A stretch of 64,000 nucleotides of DNA from Acidipropionibacterium sp. (GTDB lineage: Bacteria; Actinomycetota; Actinomycetes; Propionibacteriales; Propionibacteriaceae), in the NCBI GenBank assembly GCA_022647765.1, contig JALCLH010000009.1:1-64000 (forward strand). The letters are read 5' to 3'. Under the pieces are notes generated by a model that was not told the DNA's origin, ran no database searches, and worked only from the letters and a program-made list of their open reading frames with translations. Positions 52,224-61,396 of the stretch are shown piece after piece. Numbering within the stretch: the first letter of the stretch is position 1; each line of letters starts with the position of its first letter. The translations under genes were made by a program, and so were the position numbers.

Positions 52224-52778
52224 ATGCAATTCGGCGCATATGTGGGCGAGAATGCGCACATGGCCACCGTGGAGATACTTCGTACCGACATCACGACTCT
52301 CGCCGTCGACGCCATCGTCAACGCGGCCAACTCGGGGCTGTCCGGGGGCGGCGGGGTGGACGGCGCCATTCACCGGGCCGCCGGACCTGCCCTCGACGTC
52401 GAGTGCCGCACCATCCGCCAGACCCGCTACCGCTCCGGCCTGCCCGCCGGGGCCGCTGTCGCCACCTCGGCCGGGAATCTTCCGGCGAAGTGGGTGATCC
52501 ACACCGTCGGGCCGGTCTGGGACGGTTCGGGGCTGCAGGACGGCCAGCTGGCCGACTGTTACCGCAACAGCATCGCGGTCGCCGACGAGCTCGGCGCCTA
52601 TTCCGTCGCCTTCCCCACCATCTCGGCCGGCGTCTTCGGCTATCCGATGGACCGGGCCACCCGGGTCGCGGTGCAGACCTGTCGGGCGGCACGGCCCGAC
52701 ATCATCCGCAGGATCATTCTGGTGGCCTTCAACGACAAGGCCGAGGCGGGCTACCGGGCTGCGATGGCGGAGGGCTGA
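52224..52778 (+). CDS. Macro-domain protein (ADP-ribose / O-acetyl-ADP-ribose hydrolase type)
   Basis: A 184-residue stand-alone macro domain of the MacroD/YmdB class, which removes ADP-ribose or deacetylates O-acetyl-ADP-ribose. Motifs are AIVNAANSGLSGGGGVDGAI (ligand loop with the Asn and catalytic Asp-equivalent), AGNLPAKWVIHTVGPVW and VAFPTISAGVFGYPMDRA. ATG 52224 has GGAGG 8 bases upstream; ATG 52260 is an alternative. It follows the FolP2-type gene by 45 bases. Confidence 0.9.
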   Translation: MQFGAYVGENAHMATVEILRTDITTLAVDAIVNAANSGLSGGGGVDGAIHRAAGPALDVECRTIRQTRYRSGLPAGAAVATSAGNLPAKWVIHTVGPVWDGSGLQDGQLADCYRNSIAVADELGAYSVAFPTISAGVFGYPMDRATRVAVQTCRAARPDIIRRIILVAFNDKAEAGYRAAMAEG

Positions 52779-52860
52779 TCAGGCCACGGGCGGGACGCCG
52801 CAACCCGGGCCGGGCGCGTATCGCAAGAATGGCGCGGAGGCCCGCACCGGCGTCTCCGGC

Positions 52861-53748
52861 TCAGCGGGGAGACTTCTTGCCCACCCGCAGCAGGCCCGGT
52901 ATCAGGACGACGATCAGCAGCGCGACCGTGACGTAGTTGACGATCTTCCCGTACTCGTGCAGGACGCCGACGATCGGATCTCCGACCGCCCAGCCGGCCG
53001 CCACGAAACCCAGATTCCACAGGGTTGCTGCGATGAAATTGATGATCATGAAGTTGCGCACCTTCATGCCCGAGGCTCCCGAGAGCACGAAGACCACCGG
53101 CATGAGCGGCAGCGGGATCGGCACATAGGCAACCAGGATGCCGAGCCAACCGAGCTTCCCGGCCCAGGCCTCGACCCGGTCGTAGCGCTTCTTGGCGCGC
53201 TCGGAGCTGCCCGCCCAGACCTCGATCATGCCGCGTCCCCACAGCTTGCCGGCCCACCAGTAGACCCAGTCCAGCTTGATCGAGACCAGCGAACCGAGCA
53301 GCAGCCAGGCCCACCAGTGCGGCGACTCCCCCACGCGGACCAGGGCTCCGGTGGCGCCCGCACCGATCCGCGACCCGGTGAATCCCATCATCATGTCGGG
53401 TCTCAACCCGAGCAGCCATCCCTTGAGCGGGATCGTCGCCAGCCCGAGGATGGCGACGACTCCGATCCAGGCCATGCACCAGTAGTCGCTCCGGGTCGGC
53501 TGCTGATGCCACGGCATGCCCTCGTCGCGCCACCACGGCTCTTCCTCGGGGGTCGTGTCAGGCTCCGCCTCTGCGACCATGCCGTCCGACGGGTCCGTCT
53601 GCGCCGCCGTCATGGGCGGTGCAGACGGACCTGTATGCAGGGACTGGGCGACGGTCGCGTCGAGTTCAGCCCGTTCTCGAGCGTCGACGACGCGCCTTCC
53701 GAGCTCCTGCTGACAGGGGTCCAGCTGCTCGTCGGTGGGGCGATCCAT
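52861..53748 (-). CDS. VTT/DedA-type membrane protein
   Basis: A 295-residue protein with an acidic cytosolic N-terminus of about 85 residues and then a membrane region of the VTT (SNARE-associated/DedA) family. Helices include YWCMAWIGVVAILGLATIPL and 'HWWAWLLLGSLVSIKLDWVY'. The family-type 'RVEAWAGKLGWLGILVAYVP' and PLMPVVFVLSGASGMKVRNF with NFIAATLWNLGFVAAGWAVG follow. Such proteins are thought to be lipid transporters or scramblases. It stands next to the 3' end of the sugar ABC operon (28 bases) but has its own start at 53748, on the same strand as the operon. Confidence 0.78.
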   Translation of the reverse strand: MDRPTDEQLDPCQQELGRRVVDARERAELDATVAQSLHTGPSAPPMTAAQTDPSDGMVAEAEPDTTPEEEPWWRDEGMPWHQQPTRSDYWCMAWIGVVAILGLATIPLKGWLLGLRPDMMMGFTGSRIGAGATGALVRVGESPHWWAWLLLGSLVSIKLDWVYWWAGKLWGRGMIEVWAGSSERAKKRYDRVEAWAGKLGWLGILVAYVPIPLPLMPVVFVLSGASGMKVRNFMIINFIAATLWNLGFVAAGWAVGDPIVGVLHEYGKIVNYVTVALLIVVLIPGLLRVGKKSPR

Positions 53749-53776
53749 ACTCTTGACGATACCCGCCGCTAGCGCC

Positions 53777-54649
53777 TCACCCCTTCAGACCGGAGGTGGC
53801 CAGCCCCTCGATGACCCTCCTCTGCATGCTGAAGAAGAGGATGAAGATCGGCGCCATGGCCATCGTGGAGGCTGCCATCATCAGGGCGTAGTCCTGTGAG
53901 TGCTGACCGGCCAGGGTGGCGATGCCCACGCTCAGCGGCATCGACTCCTCACGAGTGGTGACCACCAGGGGCCACAGCAGATCGTTCCAGGACCACAGCA
54001 CGGTGGTGATCCCCACCGCGAACAGACTCGGTGTCACCAACGGCAACATCACCCGCCAGAAGGTCTGCCATGGATTGCAGCCATCCAGCCTGGCGGCCTC
54101 CTCCAACTCCACCGGCAGACTCATGAATCCCTGACGCATCAGGAAGACGCCGAAGGCCGAGAAGAAGCCGGGGAGCACGATGCCCCATGGAGTCTCCAGC
54201 AGTCCGAGGCTTTGGATCACTTGGTACTGACCGATGAGATACGACTGCCCGGGGACCATGAGGATGGCCAGCAGCACCCCGAACAGGATTCCGCGCCCCT
54301 TGAACTTCATCCGGGCGAAGGCATACCCGGCCATCGAGCAGAGGATCAACTGGATCACGGTGCGCAGCACCGTGATCTCGATCGACACCCAGAACTGATG
54401 CAGGAAGGGCAGCTTCGCGAACACATCTGAGTAGTTGCTCCAGTGCCAGGTCTTGGGAATGAACTGAGGCGGGACCGCTTGAATCTGCAGGTTCGTCGAC
54501 AGCGACATCAGGATCTGATAGACGAACGGAAAGACCATACCTAGGCCACCGAGTATGAGAATTATATGCACGGGCACATAGCGCCGTTGAGAGATATGGC
54601 CCTGATTCTTGGCCATCTTCGCAATCTCAACTGTGGTGAAATCAGACAT
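53777..54649 (-). CDS. Carbohydrate ABC transporter permease (MalG type)
   Basis: A 290-residue six-helix permease of the CUT1 family. The EAA loop is ELEEAARLDGCNPWQTFWRV with the conserved G at the right spacing, and helices such as 'IILILGGLGMVFPFVYQILM' and 'FAVGITTVLWSWNDLLWPLV' are present. Its start overlaps the MalF-type permease by 8 bases. It is the last gene of the operon. No ATPase gene is in the operon, so a shared MsmK-like ATPase elsewhere is expected. Confidence 0.92.
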   Translation of the reverse strand: MSDFTTVEIAKMAKNQGHISQRRYVPVHIILILGGLGMVFPFVYQILMSLSTNLQIQAVPPQFIPKTWHWSNYSDVFAKLPFLHQFWVSIEITVLRTVIQLILCSMAGYAFARMKFKGRGILFGVLLAILMVPGQSYLIGQYQVIQSLGLLETPWGIVLPGFFSAFGVFLMRQGFMSLPVELEEAARLDGCNPWQTFWRVMLPLVTPSLFAVGITTVLWSWNDLLWPLVVTTREESMPLSVGIATLAGQHSQDYALMMAASTMAMAPIFILFFSMQRRVIEGLATSGLKG

Positions 54650-55607
54650 AATTCACCCACTTCTTCTGGCCGATGAACTGGATGACGGTGACAATGGCCA
54701 CCATTGCCAGGATCACGATAGCTGTGGCTGCACCACCACCCTGGTCACTGTTGACGAATGCCTGTTGATAGAACATTGATACCAAGGAACGAGTCTTCGG
54801 CTCAGCCGGATTACCGCGGCCGATCATCGCGAAGAGAGCATCGAAGAGCTGGAACCCGCCGATCGTCGTCATGATGGTGAGGAAGAAAATTGATGGGGTG
54901 AGCAGCGGAACCGTGATCCATCGGAACTGCCTGACCCCGGTGGCACCGTCGATCGAGGCCGCCTCATACAGCTCACGAGGAATTGCCTTGAGCCCGCTGG
55001 ACAGGATGATGACGTTGAATCCGATGGACGCCCACAGTCCGAAGATCGACACCGCAAGGATCGCCCAGCCGGGAGTCACGATCCAGTAAGGAGGATTGTG
55101 GACGCCGACAGCTTTCAAGAACTGGTTCAGCAGCCCGAAATCACCGTTGTAGACGATCTTCCACACCTGCGCCACAGCCATCGGCATCGCCAAGTAGGGC
55201 AGGAAGTAGATCATCCGGTAGATGCTCTTTCCGCGCAACCCCGGCAATTCGATCATCGAGGCGATGATCACCGAGAGCGGCACACCCACCAGAATGATGA
55301 CGGTATAGAGCAGGGTGTTGCCGATCGCTGAACCGAGGTCCGGGTCGGAGAACAGAGCCCGATAGTTCGCGAACCCGACGAACTGCGGATCACCGCCGAA
55401 GGCATTGGTCTGCTGGAGGGAAGTGATGATGTTCTTGACGATGGGCCAGTAGTAGAAGACCGCCACGCCCAGCATCAACAGCCCGATGAATGCCACCGGC
55501 CAGGCACCGACGCTTGTCGGTGAGCCCCGGCGCCGCCGCCCGCTCGGGCCGACGGAGCCGGGGCTCGGGGCAGTCACGCTGCCCCGAGCACCAGCTTCAG
55601 ACATCAC
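54642..55607 (-). CDS. Carbohydrate ABC transporter permease (MalF type)
   Basis: A 321-residue permease with a basic N-terminus and six helices. 'PVAFIGLLMLGVAVFYYWPI' is the first, and the EAA loop ELYEAASIDGATGVRQFRWI sits before TM5-6. Start and stop overlap the binding-protein and MalG-type genes, respectively. Lower GC and more A/T third positions than surrounding genes are seen in this and the binding-protein gene. Confidence 0.92.
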   Translation of the reverse strand: MMSEAGARGSVTAPSPGSVGPSGRRRRGSPTSVGAWPVAFIGLLMLGVAVFYYWPIVKNIITSLQQTNAFGGDPQFVGFANYRALFSDPDLGSAIGNTLLYTVIILVGVPLSVIIASMIELPGLRGKSIYRMIYFLPYLAMPMAVAQVWKIVYNGDFGLLNQFLKAVGVHNPPYWIVTPGWAILAVSIFGLWASIGFNVIILSSGLKAIPRELYEAASIDGATGVRQFRWITVPLLTPSIFFLTIMTTIGGFQLFDALFAMIGRGNPAEPKTRSLVSMFYQQAFVNSDQGGGAATAIVILAMVAIVTVIQFIGQKKWVNYV

Positions 55608-56900
55608 TTCTCCTTGGCCAGCGCGGCATTCATGAAGTCGGCCATCTGCTTGGCGGCGGCGTCGACCGTCGTTTGACCGTCAAAAGCCGGGACGAGGATG
55701 TCAGCCTCCTTGTTGGCCCACACATCGGTATTCTTGCTCACCGGATAGGTGACAGCGTAAGTAGTCGCCGCATCGACGAAGAGCTGCATGTTCCAGTGCG
55801 GATAGGCCTTGACCCAAGCCGCCTGAGTGTCATTGAAGGCCGGGATGGCGGTGCCATTCTTCGCCTCGACCTGGTGAGCGGCCTTGGAACTCATATGGGC
55901 AGCCAGCGCGACGGCGGCCGCCTTGTTCGCCGACTTCTTGGAGACAGCCCAACCGAGACCGTGGATAACGGTGGCCTCTTTCTCCCCCTTCGGGAGCTCG
56001 ACAACCTGGAAGTTGTCCTCCTTGCCCTTGAGATCGGCAGCGAGTTGCGATGCCATCCAGTCACCGGACCAGAACATTGCCGACTTGCCATTTTCGAGCA
56101 TCACGTCGGGCTTGGTATCGGTAACGATCTTGGCAGAGGCCACCGAGCCATCCTTGATCCAGTCGGCCCAGCACTGCAGACCCACAATGGTCTTCGGATC
56201 ATCGTAACCGGACTTGTTGTCCTTGATGACGTAGCCGTCGGATTGGAAGATCGTATTGTAGTAGGTGCCCTGACCATCGCCGTTAATGGTGGTGGCACAG
56301 CCGTAGATCCCTTTGGACTTGCCCCAATCAGAGATGGCCTTCGCCTTCTTGTGGAAGTCTTCCCAGGTCCAGCCGGCCTTGGGCTCTTCAACGCCGGCCT
56401 GCTTGAACAGCTCCTTGCTGTAGAACACACCGATGGTGTCGTAGTCCTTCGGGATTCCGTAGTGTTTGCCGTTGTATGTGTACAGGTCGACAAGAGCCTT
56501 CGGGTAATCGCTCCATGAAACGCCTTGGGACGTGACGTCGTCCAGTGGCTCCAACATGTCATTGGAGGAGTAGAGCTGGATATTCGGACCATTCATCCAC
56601 AGCACGTCGGGCATCTCGCCACCTTGGGCCTGGGTTTTCAGCTTGGTCCAGTAGTCCCCATAGGCCGTGAGGTTGGTCTTGATGGTGATCTTGGGGTACT
56701 TCGCGTTGAAACTCTTGATATTGGTCTGAATGGTCGGCGTCTGATTCTTGTCCCAGTATGCCAAGGTCAGAGTGGCGGTCGTATTTGCATCAATTGACGA
56801 CCCCCCCCCCCGACGGTTCGCTGCTGCCCTTAGAGCTACAACCGGCCACGGCCATTGCGGCCAGTGCCGCCGCTCCGGTGAGGAAACTACGCCTCTTCAT
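55604..56900 (-). pseudogene. Extracellular sugar-binding lipoprotein, frame broken in a run of 11 G
   Basis: CUT1 family solute-binding protein. The N-terminus from ATG 56900 is MKRRSFLTGAAALAAMAVAG followed by the lipobox Cys (AVAG-C), SSKGSSEPSG and then a run of eleven G/C at 56801-56811 that shifts the frame and leads to a TGA. With one G fewer the frame continues GGGSSIDANTTATLTLAYWD and the SBP domain (KYPKITIKTNLTAYGDYWTK, MPDVLWMNGPNIQLYSSN, KDYDTIGVFYSKELFKQAGV, 'MFWSGDWMASQLAADLKGK', GLGWAVSKKSANKAAAVALA). Mature length is about 410 residues. It follows the ROK-oxidoreductase gene by 21 bases. Expression may vary with slippage in the run. Confidence 0.82.
56801..56811. repeat. Homopolymer of 11 C (11 G in coding sense)
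   Basis: Eleven consecutive C on the plus strand, just after the lipobox of the sugar-binding protein. Ten would keep the gene in frame; eleven give a stop seven codons later. Runs of this length are prone to replication slippage and to sequencing error. Confidence 0.9.
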
Positions 56901-56921
56901 GGTCTTCTCCTTGTCCTTCGG

Positions 56922-59243
56922 TCACTTGACCTGGTTATTGAGGAAGTACTGCACGATCTCGTCGGGAAGGGACGGGATCCGCCGCGGTTCGGAACCATTC
57001 CGCAGCGAGTCTGTGGCCTGAATGCCGGCCGCTACCGCGTACCAGGCGCCCAGGGGGGAGGTGTCGGTGTGCGCGCCGGTGCGCACGAACCGGATGAACT
57101 CGGAGACGGTCAGCACATCGGCGTCTCCGTGGCCGTTGGCGTCGCCGATGATGGGGAACTGCTCGTCACCATCGGCGTTGTACTCGGTGCGCCTGTTCCA
57201 CAACCGGATGACGCCGCCCTCGCCGTCCCCGAAGTTCTCGATGCGCCCCTCGGTGCCGATGACGGTGTAGTTGCGCCAGTAGTCCGGGGTGTAGTGGCAC
57301 TGCTCGTAGGAGGCGAAGACTCCGGACTCCATGTGCATAAGCATCATCGAGATGTCCTCGACGTCGATGACCGGATTGAGGCCCTTCTGGGTCAGCGGCG
57401 GCCAGTTGTCGTGAGAGAACCAGTCGCCCATCAGCTCGTCGGAGTGGGAGCGGCGGTCGGTGATCTGGTTGTAGAGGGTCTGCCCGCCCATCGCGACCAC
57501 ATCGGTGGTGTGAGAATCGGCGAACCAGTGCATCACGTCGATGTCGTGGGCGGCCTTCTGAAGCAGCAGCCCGGTGCCGTGCTCGCGGGTGGCGTGCCAG
57601 TCCTTGAAGTAGTAGTCGCCACCGTTGCCGACGAAGTGGCGGCACCAGATCGCCTTGACCTCACCTAGCCGACCGGTGCGGATGAGGTCGCGCATCGAGC
57701 GCACGACGTTCATGTGGCGCATGTTGTGGCCGACGTAGAGCTTGGTGCCGGTCTGGTAGGCGGTGCTGAGCACCCGGGTGGCCGAATCCATCGTGATGGC
57801 CAGCGGCTTCTCCAGGTAGACCGGGATCCCGGCCTCCAGCAGTGCGCAGGTGGCGTCGGCGTGCGTGTCGTCGGGAGAGGTGACGAAGGCGACGTCGACC
57901 CCCGCCTTGATGAGTCCCTCGACGTCCGGGCTGATGGATATCTCGTCGGGGTTCTTGTGGAGACGGTCGGAGACCCGCTGGCGAGCCAGATGGTGCGGCT
58001 CGGCGACGGCGGTGATGGCGCCATTGTTCTCCGGCAGCTCCGCGTTGAGCGCGAGCATCGATCTGGCACCGACGCCGACCACCCCGACACGGAGGGTGTC
58101 GCTGTGCAGGGGAGCGGGTGTGGAAGTCGTCATGGTTGTGTGAGATCCCTTCTCAAGTTCGGATGTGACGAGGTCGAAGTGTCGCAGCTCGATCGGATTG
58201 GGGTCGGGGACGCCGAGCAGGCTGCCGACAGCGATGCGCAGGGCCATGTCGAGGGCGCCGGTGACAGAAGCCCCCCAGCCCAGGCTGGACACTTCGGCCG
58301 GCAGGGGCGGCGCGCCTGCCGGCCGGTTGCTGATGAGCCGCGCGACGACCCTGCGAATGGCCAGCAGAGAGCGCGGGGTGGGACCGGTGATCACGATGAG
58401 GTCGGGATCGATCACGGCAGCCGCCGAGCCGACGACCATGGCCGCCTGGTCGACCCACTCGTCGGTGGGACTGTCGAATGTATCGAGCGGATGAGCGAGG
58501 ACGTCGCTCACCTCGCCCGCGTTCCACTGCCGGCCTCGGTGGACGCGTCCGCTCAGCACCAGTCCGGTGTTGAACCCGCGCGTCATCTGAACCATCAGCA
58601 GGTCCGCATCCGGCCGAAGCGTGGCAGTCTGACGGCGGGAGACGAACTCTCCATAGGCGGCCATGTTGATGTCGTTGTCGATGAATGCCGGGGCGCCGAG
58701 CCGGGCGGACAGCTCGGCTCCCAGCGAGAGTCCGCTCCACTGCGGCACAAGGTCGCTGCGCTGGATGACGCCCTGATCATCGATGATGCCGGTGGTCGAG
58801 ACGCCGATCTGACGCAGCTCGCCATGATCGGGCGCGCACTGCGTCACCATCGCCTTGATGGTCTCGGCCACCTCGGCGAGTCTGGCGTCGCGTTCCTGAC
58901 GAGTCAGGGCGACTGTCCGCGCCCGCAGAATCTCGCCATCGATCGTCGCGACCACGATGAGCGCGGAGGTGACAAGAATGTCCGCCGCGACGACGATGCC
59001 GGCCCTCGGGTTGACCTCCCAGCTGGCGGCGGGGCGTCCGACGCCGGTCTCCGGGACGAGTTCCGACCGTCGGACAACTCCTCGACGGTTCAATCCTGTC
59101 AGCAGGGAGATGACGGTGGGGCGGGAGAGGCCTGTCGACGCGACAAGATCTCGGACCGTGCTGGGACCGGGACGGGCGGCGCGCAACGCGGCGTAGACGG
59201 CGTCCGCTCTGACGCGCTTCGCCTCTTGGTCGCCGGTTGCCAT
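56922..59243 (-). CDS. ROK-family regulator joined in frame to a Gfo/Idh/MocA oxidoreductase
   Basis: One 773-residue frame with two usual single-gene products. Residues 1-70 are a winged helix (TVRDLVASTGLSRPTVISLL) and 80-370 a ROK domain (IGVSTTGIIDDQG, PAFIDNDINMAAYGEF, MTRGFNTGLVLSGRVHRG), but the zinc-binding CxCGxxGC motif of ROK kinases is absent, as in some regulators. From residue 378 (MTTSTPAPLHSDTLRVGVVG) an NAD-binding Gfo/Idh/MocA fold follows (VTSPDDTHADATCALLEAG, IPVYLEKPLAI, YVGHNMRHMNVVRSM, KAAHDIDVMHWFADS). GAGAAGGGA lies 12 bases before that internal ATG, and a TGA in another frame overlaps it. Two genes merged by an indel are therefore possible. ATG 59243 has GGAGGAG upstream. 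It heads the ABC operon. Confidence 0.78.
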   Translation of the reverse strand: MATGDQEAKRVRADAVYAALRAARPGPSTVRDLVASTGLSRPTVISLLTGLNRRGVVRRSELVPETGVGRPAASWEVNPRAGIVVAADILVTSALIVVATIDGEILRARTVALTRQERDARLAEVAETIKAMVTQCAPDHGELRQIGVSTTGIIDDQGVIQRSDLVPQWSGLSLGAELSARLGAPAFIDNDINMAAYGEFVSRRQTATLRPDADLLMVQMTRGFNTGLVLSGRVHRGRQWNAGEVSDVLAHPLDTFDSPTDEWVDQAAMVVGSAAAVIDPDLIVITGPTPRSLLAIRRVVARLISNRPAGAPPLPAEVSSLGWGASVTGALDMALRIAVGSLLGVPDPNPIELRHFDLVTSELEKGSHTTMTTSTPAPLHSDTLRVGVVGVGARSMLALNAELPENNGAITAVAEPHHLARQRVSDRLHKNPDEISISPDVEGLIKAGVDVAFVTSPDDTHADATCALLEAGIPVYLEKPLAITMDSATRVLSTAYQTGTKLYVGHNMRHMNVVRSMRDLIRTGRLGEVKAIWCRHFVGNGGDYYFKDWHATREHGTGLLLQKAAHDIDVMHWFADSHTTDVVAMGGQTLYNQITDRRSHSDELMGDWFSHDNWPPLTQKGLNPVIDVEDISMMLMHMESGVFASYEQCHYTPDYWRNYTVIGTEGRIENFGDGEGGVIRLWNRRTEYNADGDEQFPIIGDANGHGDADVLTVSEFIRFVRTGAHTDTSPLGAWYAVAAGIQATDSLRNGSEPRRIPSLPDEIVQYFLNNQVK

Positions 59244-59304
59244 CCCCACTCCTCCGCTGCCTTGAACACGCCGCTGAACACCTGGTCAGCGCTGAAACAC
59301 GGAC

Positions 59305-59327
59305 GTTACAAAAACCTTTTTTGAAAC
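59305..59327. promoter_or_regulatory. A/T-rich inverted repeat, candidate ROK operator
   Basis: GTTACAAAAA (59305-59314) and TTTTTTGAAAC (59317-59327) form a near-perfect inverted repeat around CC, 62 bases upstream of the ROK start, in a stretch much richer in A/T than its surroundings. ROK repressors bind A/T-rich palindromes, so autoregulation of the operon is likely. Confidence 0.5.
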
Positions 59328-59614
59328 CGTCTTTCATATGAACAGTTCCACTGTCGGCGAACTGCGCCGCGTTGTCAACGCGTTCACCCAAAATCGCCCG
59401 ATCGGTTACCAAACTGTTCGATTCGGGCTCTCCGGTGGTGGTGGGGCGACCCCGGGCTGGCCACGAGGCGCCGCTTCCTCCACCAAGCGCCAGCTAGATG
59501 AGGCGTCTCGCGGAGGAAGGGGCGCCTCGTGCGGGTGGCAGGGACTGGGCCACCAAGCAGACCGACACCGTTCCGGCGTCGCGAGGGGGTAGTCCCCCCG
59601 CCCATAATGAAGCA
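59328..59614. other. Gene-free spacer between ROK operon and sdaA
   Basis: The divergent spacer has no convincing open frame. It contains the 20-bp hairpin described separately and should hold the sdaA promoter. I found no match to a T-box or glycine-riboswitch pattern. Confidence 0.5.
59462..59531. repeat. 20-bp inverted repeat with one mismatch
   Basis: CACGAGGCGCCGCTTCCTCC (59462-59481) pairs with 59512-59531 apart from one position; the 30-base centre has a secondary GCGCC/GGCGT pairing. It lies in the leader region 83 bases before the sdaA start, so it could be an element or a 5'-leader structure. Confidence 0.7.
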
Positions 59615-61069
59615 GTGGCAGTCAGCGTCTTCGACATCTTCAAGATCGGCATCGGCCCCTCCAGCTCGCACACGGTGGGGCCGATGCGCGCCGCTCAGCG
59701 GTTCGCGGCCGATCTCGCCCGGGACCCCCGATTCGGCGAGGTGACGCGAGTGCGCGCGGAGCTGTTCGGCTCGCTGGGCTCGACCGGCCACGGCCACGGC
59801 TCCGAGGGAGCGGTACTGCTGGGGCTCGAAGGAGAGAATCCGACGACCGTCGATACTGATCGGATGGGCCCGCGGGTGGCGCAGATCCGCACCAGCTGCC
59901 GGATCCGGCTGGACGCCGCACACACCGACTCGCCGCGCGAGATCGACTTCGACGCCGATGAGGATCTCGTCCTCTACCGCACCCGCTCGCTGCCCTTCCA
60001 TCCCAACGGGATGACCTTCACGGCCTGGGCCGGGGAGGAGACCCTCAGCGAACGGACCTTCTACTCGATCGGCGGCGGGTTCGTCGTCGAGCATGGGGAG
60101 GACGGTCATCCGGCGGTGGTGCCGGATTCCAGGCCGGTCCCCCACCCGTTCCGGACCGGAACCGAGCTGCTGACGCACTGCGTCGACAACCGGATGACCG
60201 TTCCCGAAGTGATGATGGCCAACGAGACGTCCCTGCGCGATGAGGATCCGGAGCTCGCCGAGGAGAGGGTGCGAGAGGGCCTGCTGCACATCTGGGAGGT
60301 GATGCACGGCTGTGTCGAGCGGGGCTGTTCCAGATCGGGGGTGCTGCCGGGCGGTCTGCACGTGCGGCGTCGGGCGATGAAGATGCGTCATGATCTGGAG
60401 CATCGGGAGAGGAGAGCCCCAGGCGCCCCGGAGCCCTTCGGATCGCTGGACTGGCTCACTGTCTGGGCGCTGGCGGTCAACGAGGAGAACGCCGCCGGCG
60501 GACGAGTCGTGACGGCGCCGACCAACGGGGCCGCCGGAATCGTCCCGGCCGCGCTTCATCTGGTGGTGCGCTACCTGGTGCCGGATCGGGTGACGGACTC
60601 GGGGACGCCGGGAATCGGCACCGAGGACGACGACGCGATCGTGGACTTCCTGCTCGCAGCGGGGGCGGTGGGAACGATCTTCCAGCAGTCGGCGTCCATC
60701 TCGGGGGCCGAGGTGGGCTGCCAGGGGGAGGTCGGCGTCGCCTGTTCGATGGCGGCGGCCGGGCTGGCCCAGGTGATGGGCGGCACGGTGCACCAGGTCT
60801 GCAATGCCGCCGAGATCGGACTGGAGCACCATCTGGGGCTGACCTGCGACCCGGTGGGCGGCCTGGTGCAGATCCCGTGCATCGAGCGGAACGCGGTGGG
60901 CGCGATCAAGGCTCTGACCGCGGCGCGGCTGGCATGTGCCGGCGACGAGCAGCAGATCGTCAGCCTCGATCAGGTGATCCGCACGATGATGGGAACCGGC
61001 CGCGACATGAAGACCAAATACAAGGAGACCGCCCGCGGCGGCCTCGCGGTGAACATCGTCGAGTGCTAG
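59615..61069 (+). CDS. sdaA: L-serine dehydratase (iron-sulfur, single chain)
   Basis: Deaminates L-serine to pyruvate and ammonia using a [4Fe-4S] cluster. It has 484 residues with both domains: the N-terminal beta domain ([20 protein letters not shown], '[20 protein letters not shown]') and the alpha domain with cluster Cys in [20 protein letters not shown] and [20 protein letters not shown]. The end [20 protein letters not shown] is typical. GTG 59615 is chosen because homology starts there; the upstream extension is antisense-like sequence. The stop region is duplicated as a 23-bp direct repeat. Confidence 0.92.
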   Translation: MAVSVFDIFKIGIGPSSSHTVGPMRAAQRFAADLARDPRFGEVTRVRAELFGSLGSTGHGHGSEGAVLLGLEGENPTTVDTDRMGPRVAQIRTSCRIRLDAAHTDSPREIDFDADEDLVLYRTRSLPFHPNGMTFTAWAGEETLSERTFYSIGGGFVVEHGEDGHPAVVPDSRPVPHPFRTGTELLTHCVDNRMTVPEVMMANETSLRDEDPELAEERVREGLLHIWEVMHGCVERGCSRSGVLPGGLHVRRRAMKMRHDLEHRERRAPGAPEPFGSLDWLTVWALAVNEENAAGGRVVTAPTNGAAGIVPAALHLVVRYLVPDRVTDSGTPGIGTEDDDAIVDFLLAAGAVGTIFQQSASISGAEVGCQGEVGVACSMAAAGLAQVMGGTVHQVCNAAEIGLEHHLGLTCDPVGGLVQIPCIERNAVGAIKALTAARLACAGDEQQIVSLDQVIRTMMGTGRDMKTKYKETARGGLAVNIVEC

Positions 61070-61113
61070 CAGCTCAACGCATCGACACTGCGAGTGCTAG
61101 CAGCTCAACGCAT
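61060..61113 (+). repeat. 23-bp direct repeat at the end of sdaA
   Basis: CGAGTGCTAGCAGCTCAACG plus CAT occurs at 61060-61082 and again at 61091-61113, 31 bases apart. The first copy includes the last Cys codon and the TAG stop of sdaA. It abuts the hairpin repeat at 61114, so it may be a duplication made when that element arrived. Confidence 0.8.
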
Positions 61114-61191
61114 GTGCACCAATCACTCGCGTAAGGCCCCGGAACGCAGATCCGCCGCCGCGCACGGACCTTGCGCGAGTGAAATGTTCAC
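61114..61191. repeat. Hairpin repeat family A, copy 2
   Basis: GTGCACCAATCACTCGCG plus TAAGG (61114-61136) pairs imperfectly with 61169-61191, which has CCTTGCGCGAGTGAAA. Arms and core match the element at 37394-37471; the 32-base centre differs. It lies just after sdaA and could act as its terminator. Confidence 0.75.
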
Positions 61192-61396
61192 CCGCCGCCG
61201 AGTCTCCGGGGCCCGTTCGGCCCCCGGAGCGGTTCTGCGTGCTGGTCGGTGGGACCTGCCCGCTTCTGGCGCTCACCCTGCTGCTGCGGTATTGCGCGAG
61301 GCTCTGATCCTGGCGGCACAATGTCGGACGGGCAGTTTCCATCAGGTTCGCCATAGGTCAGGGGACCTGTATCCACGACAGAGCAGGAGCGGCATC
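61192..61396. other. Spacer before the MBL-fold gene
   Basis: About 205 bases with no gene that I can support. It should contain the promoter of the downstream hydrolase. Confidence 0.45.

Noticed and set aside
59400-59614. Glycine riboswitch or T-box upstream of sdaA
   Set aside because: The conserved strings of those classes are absent; only a long hairpin is seen.
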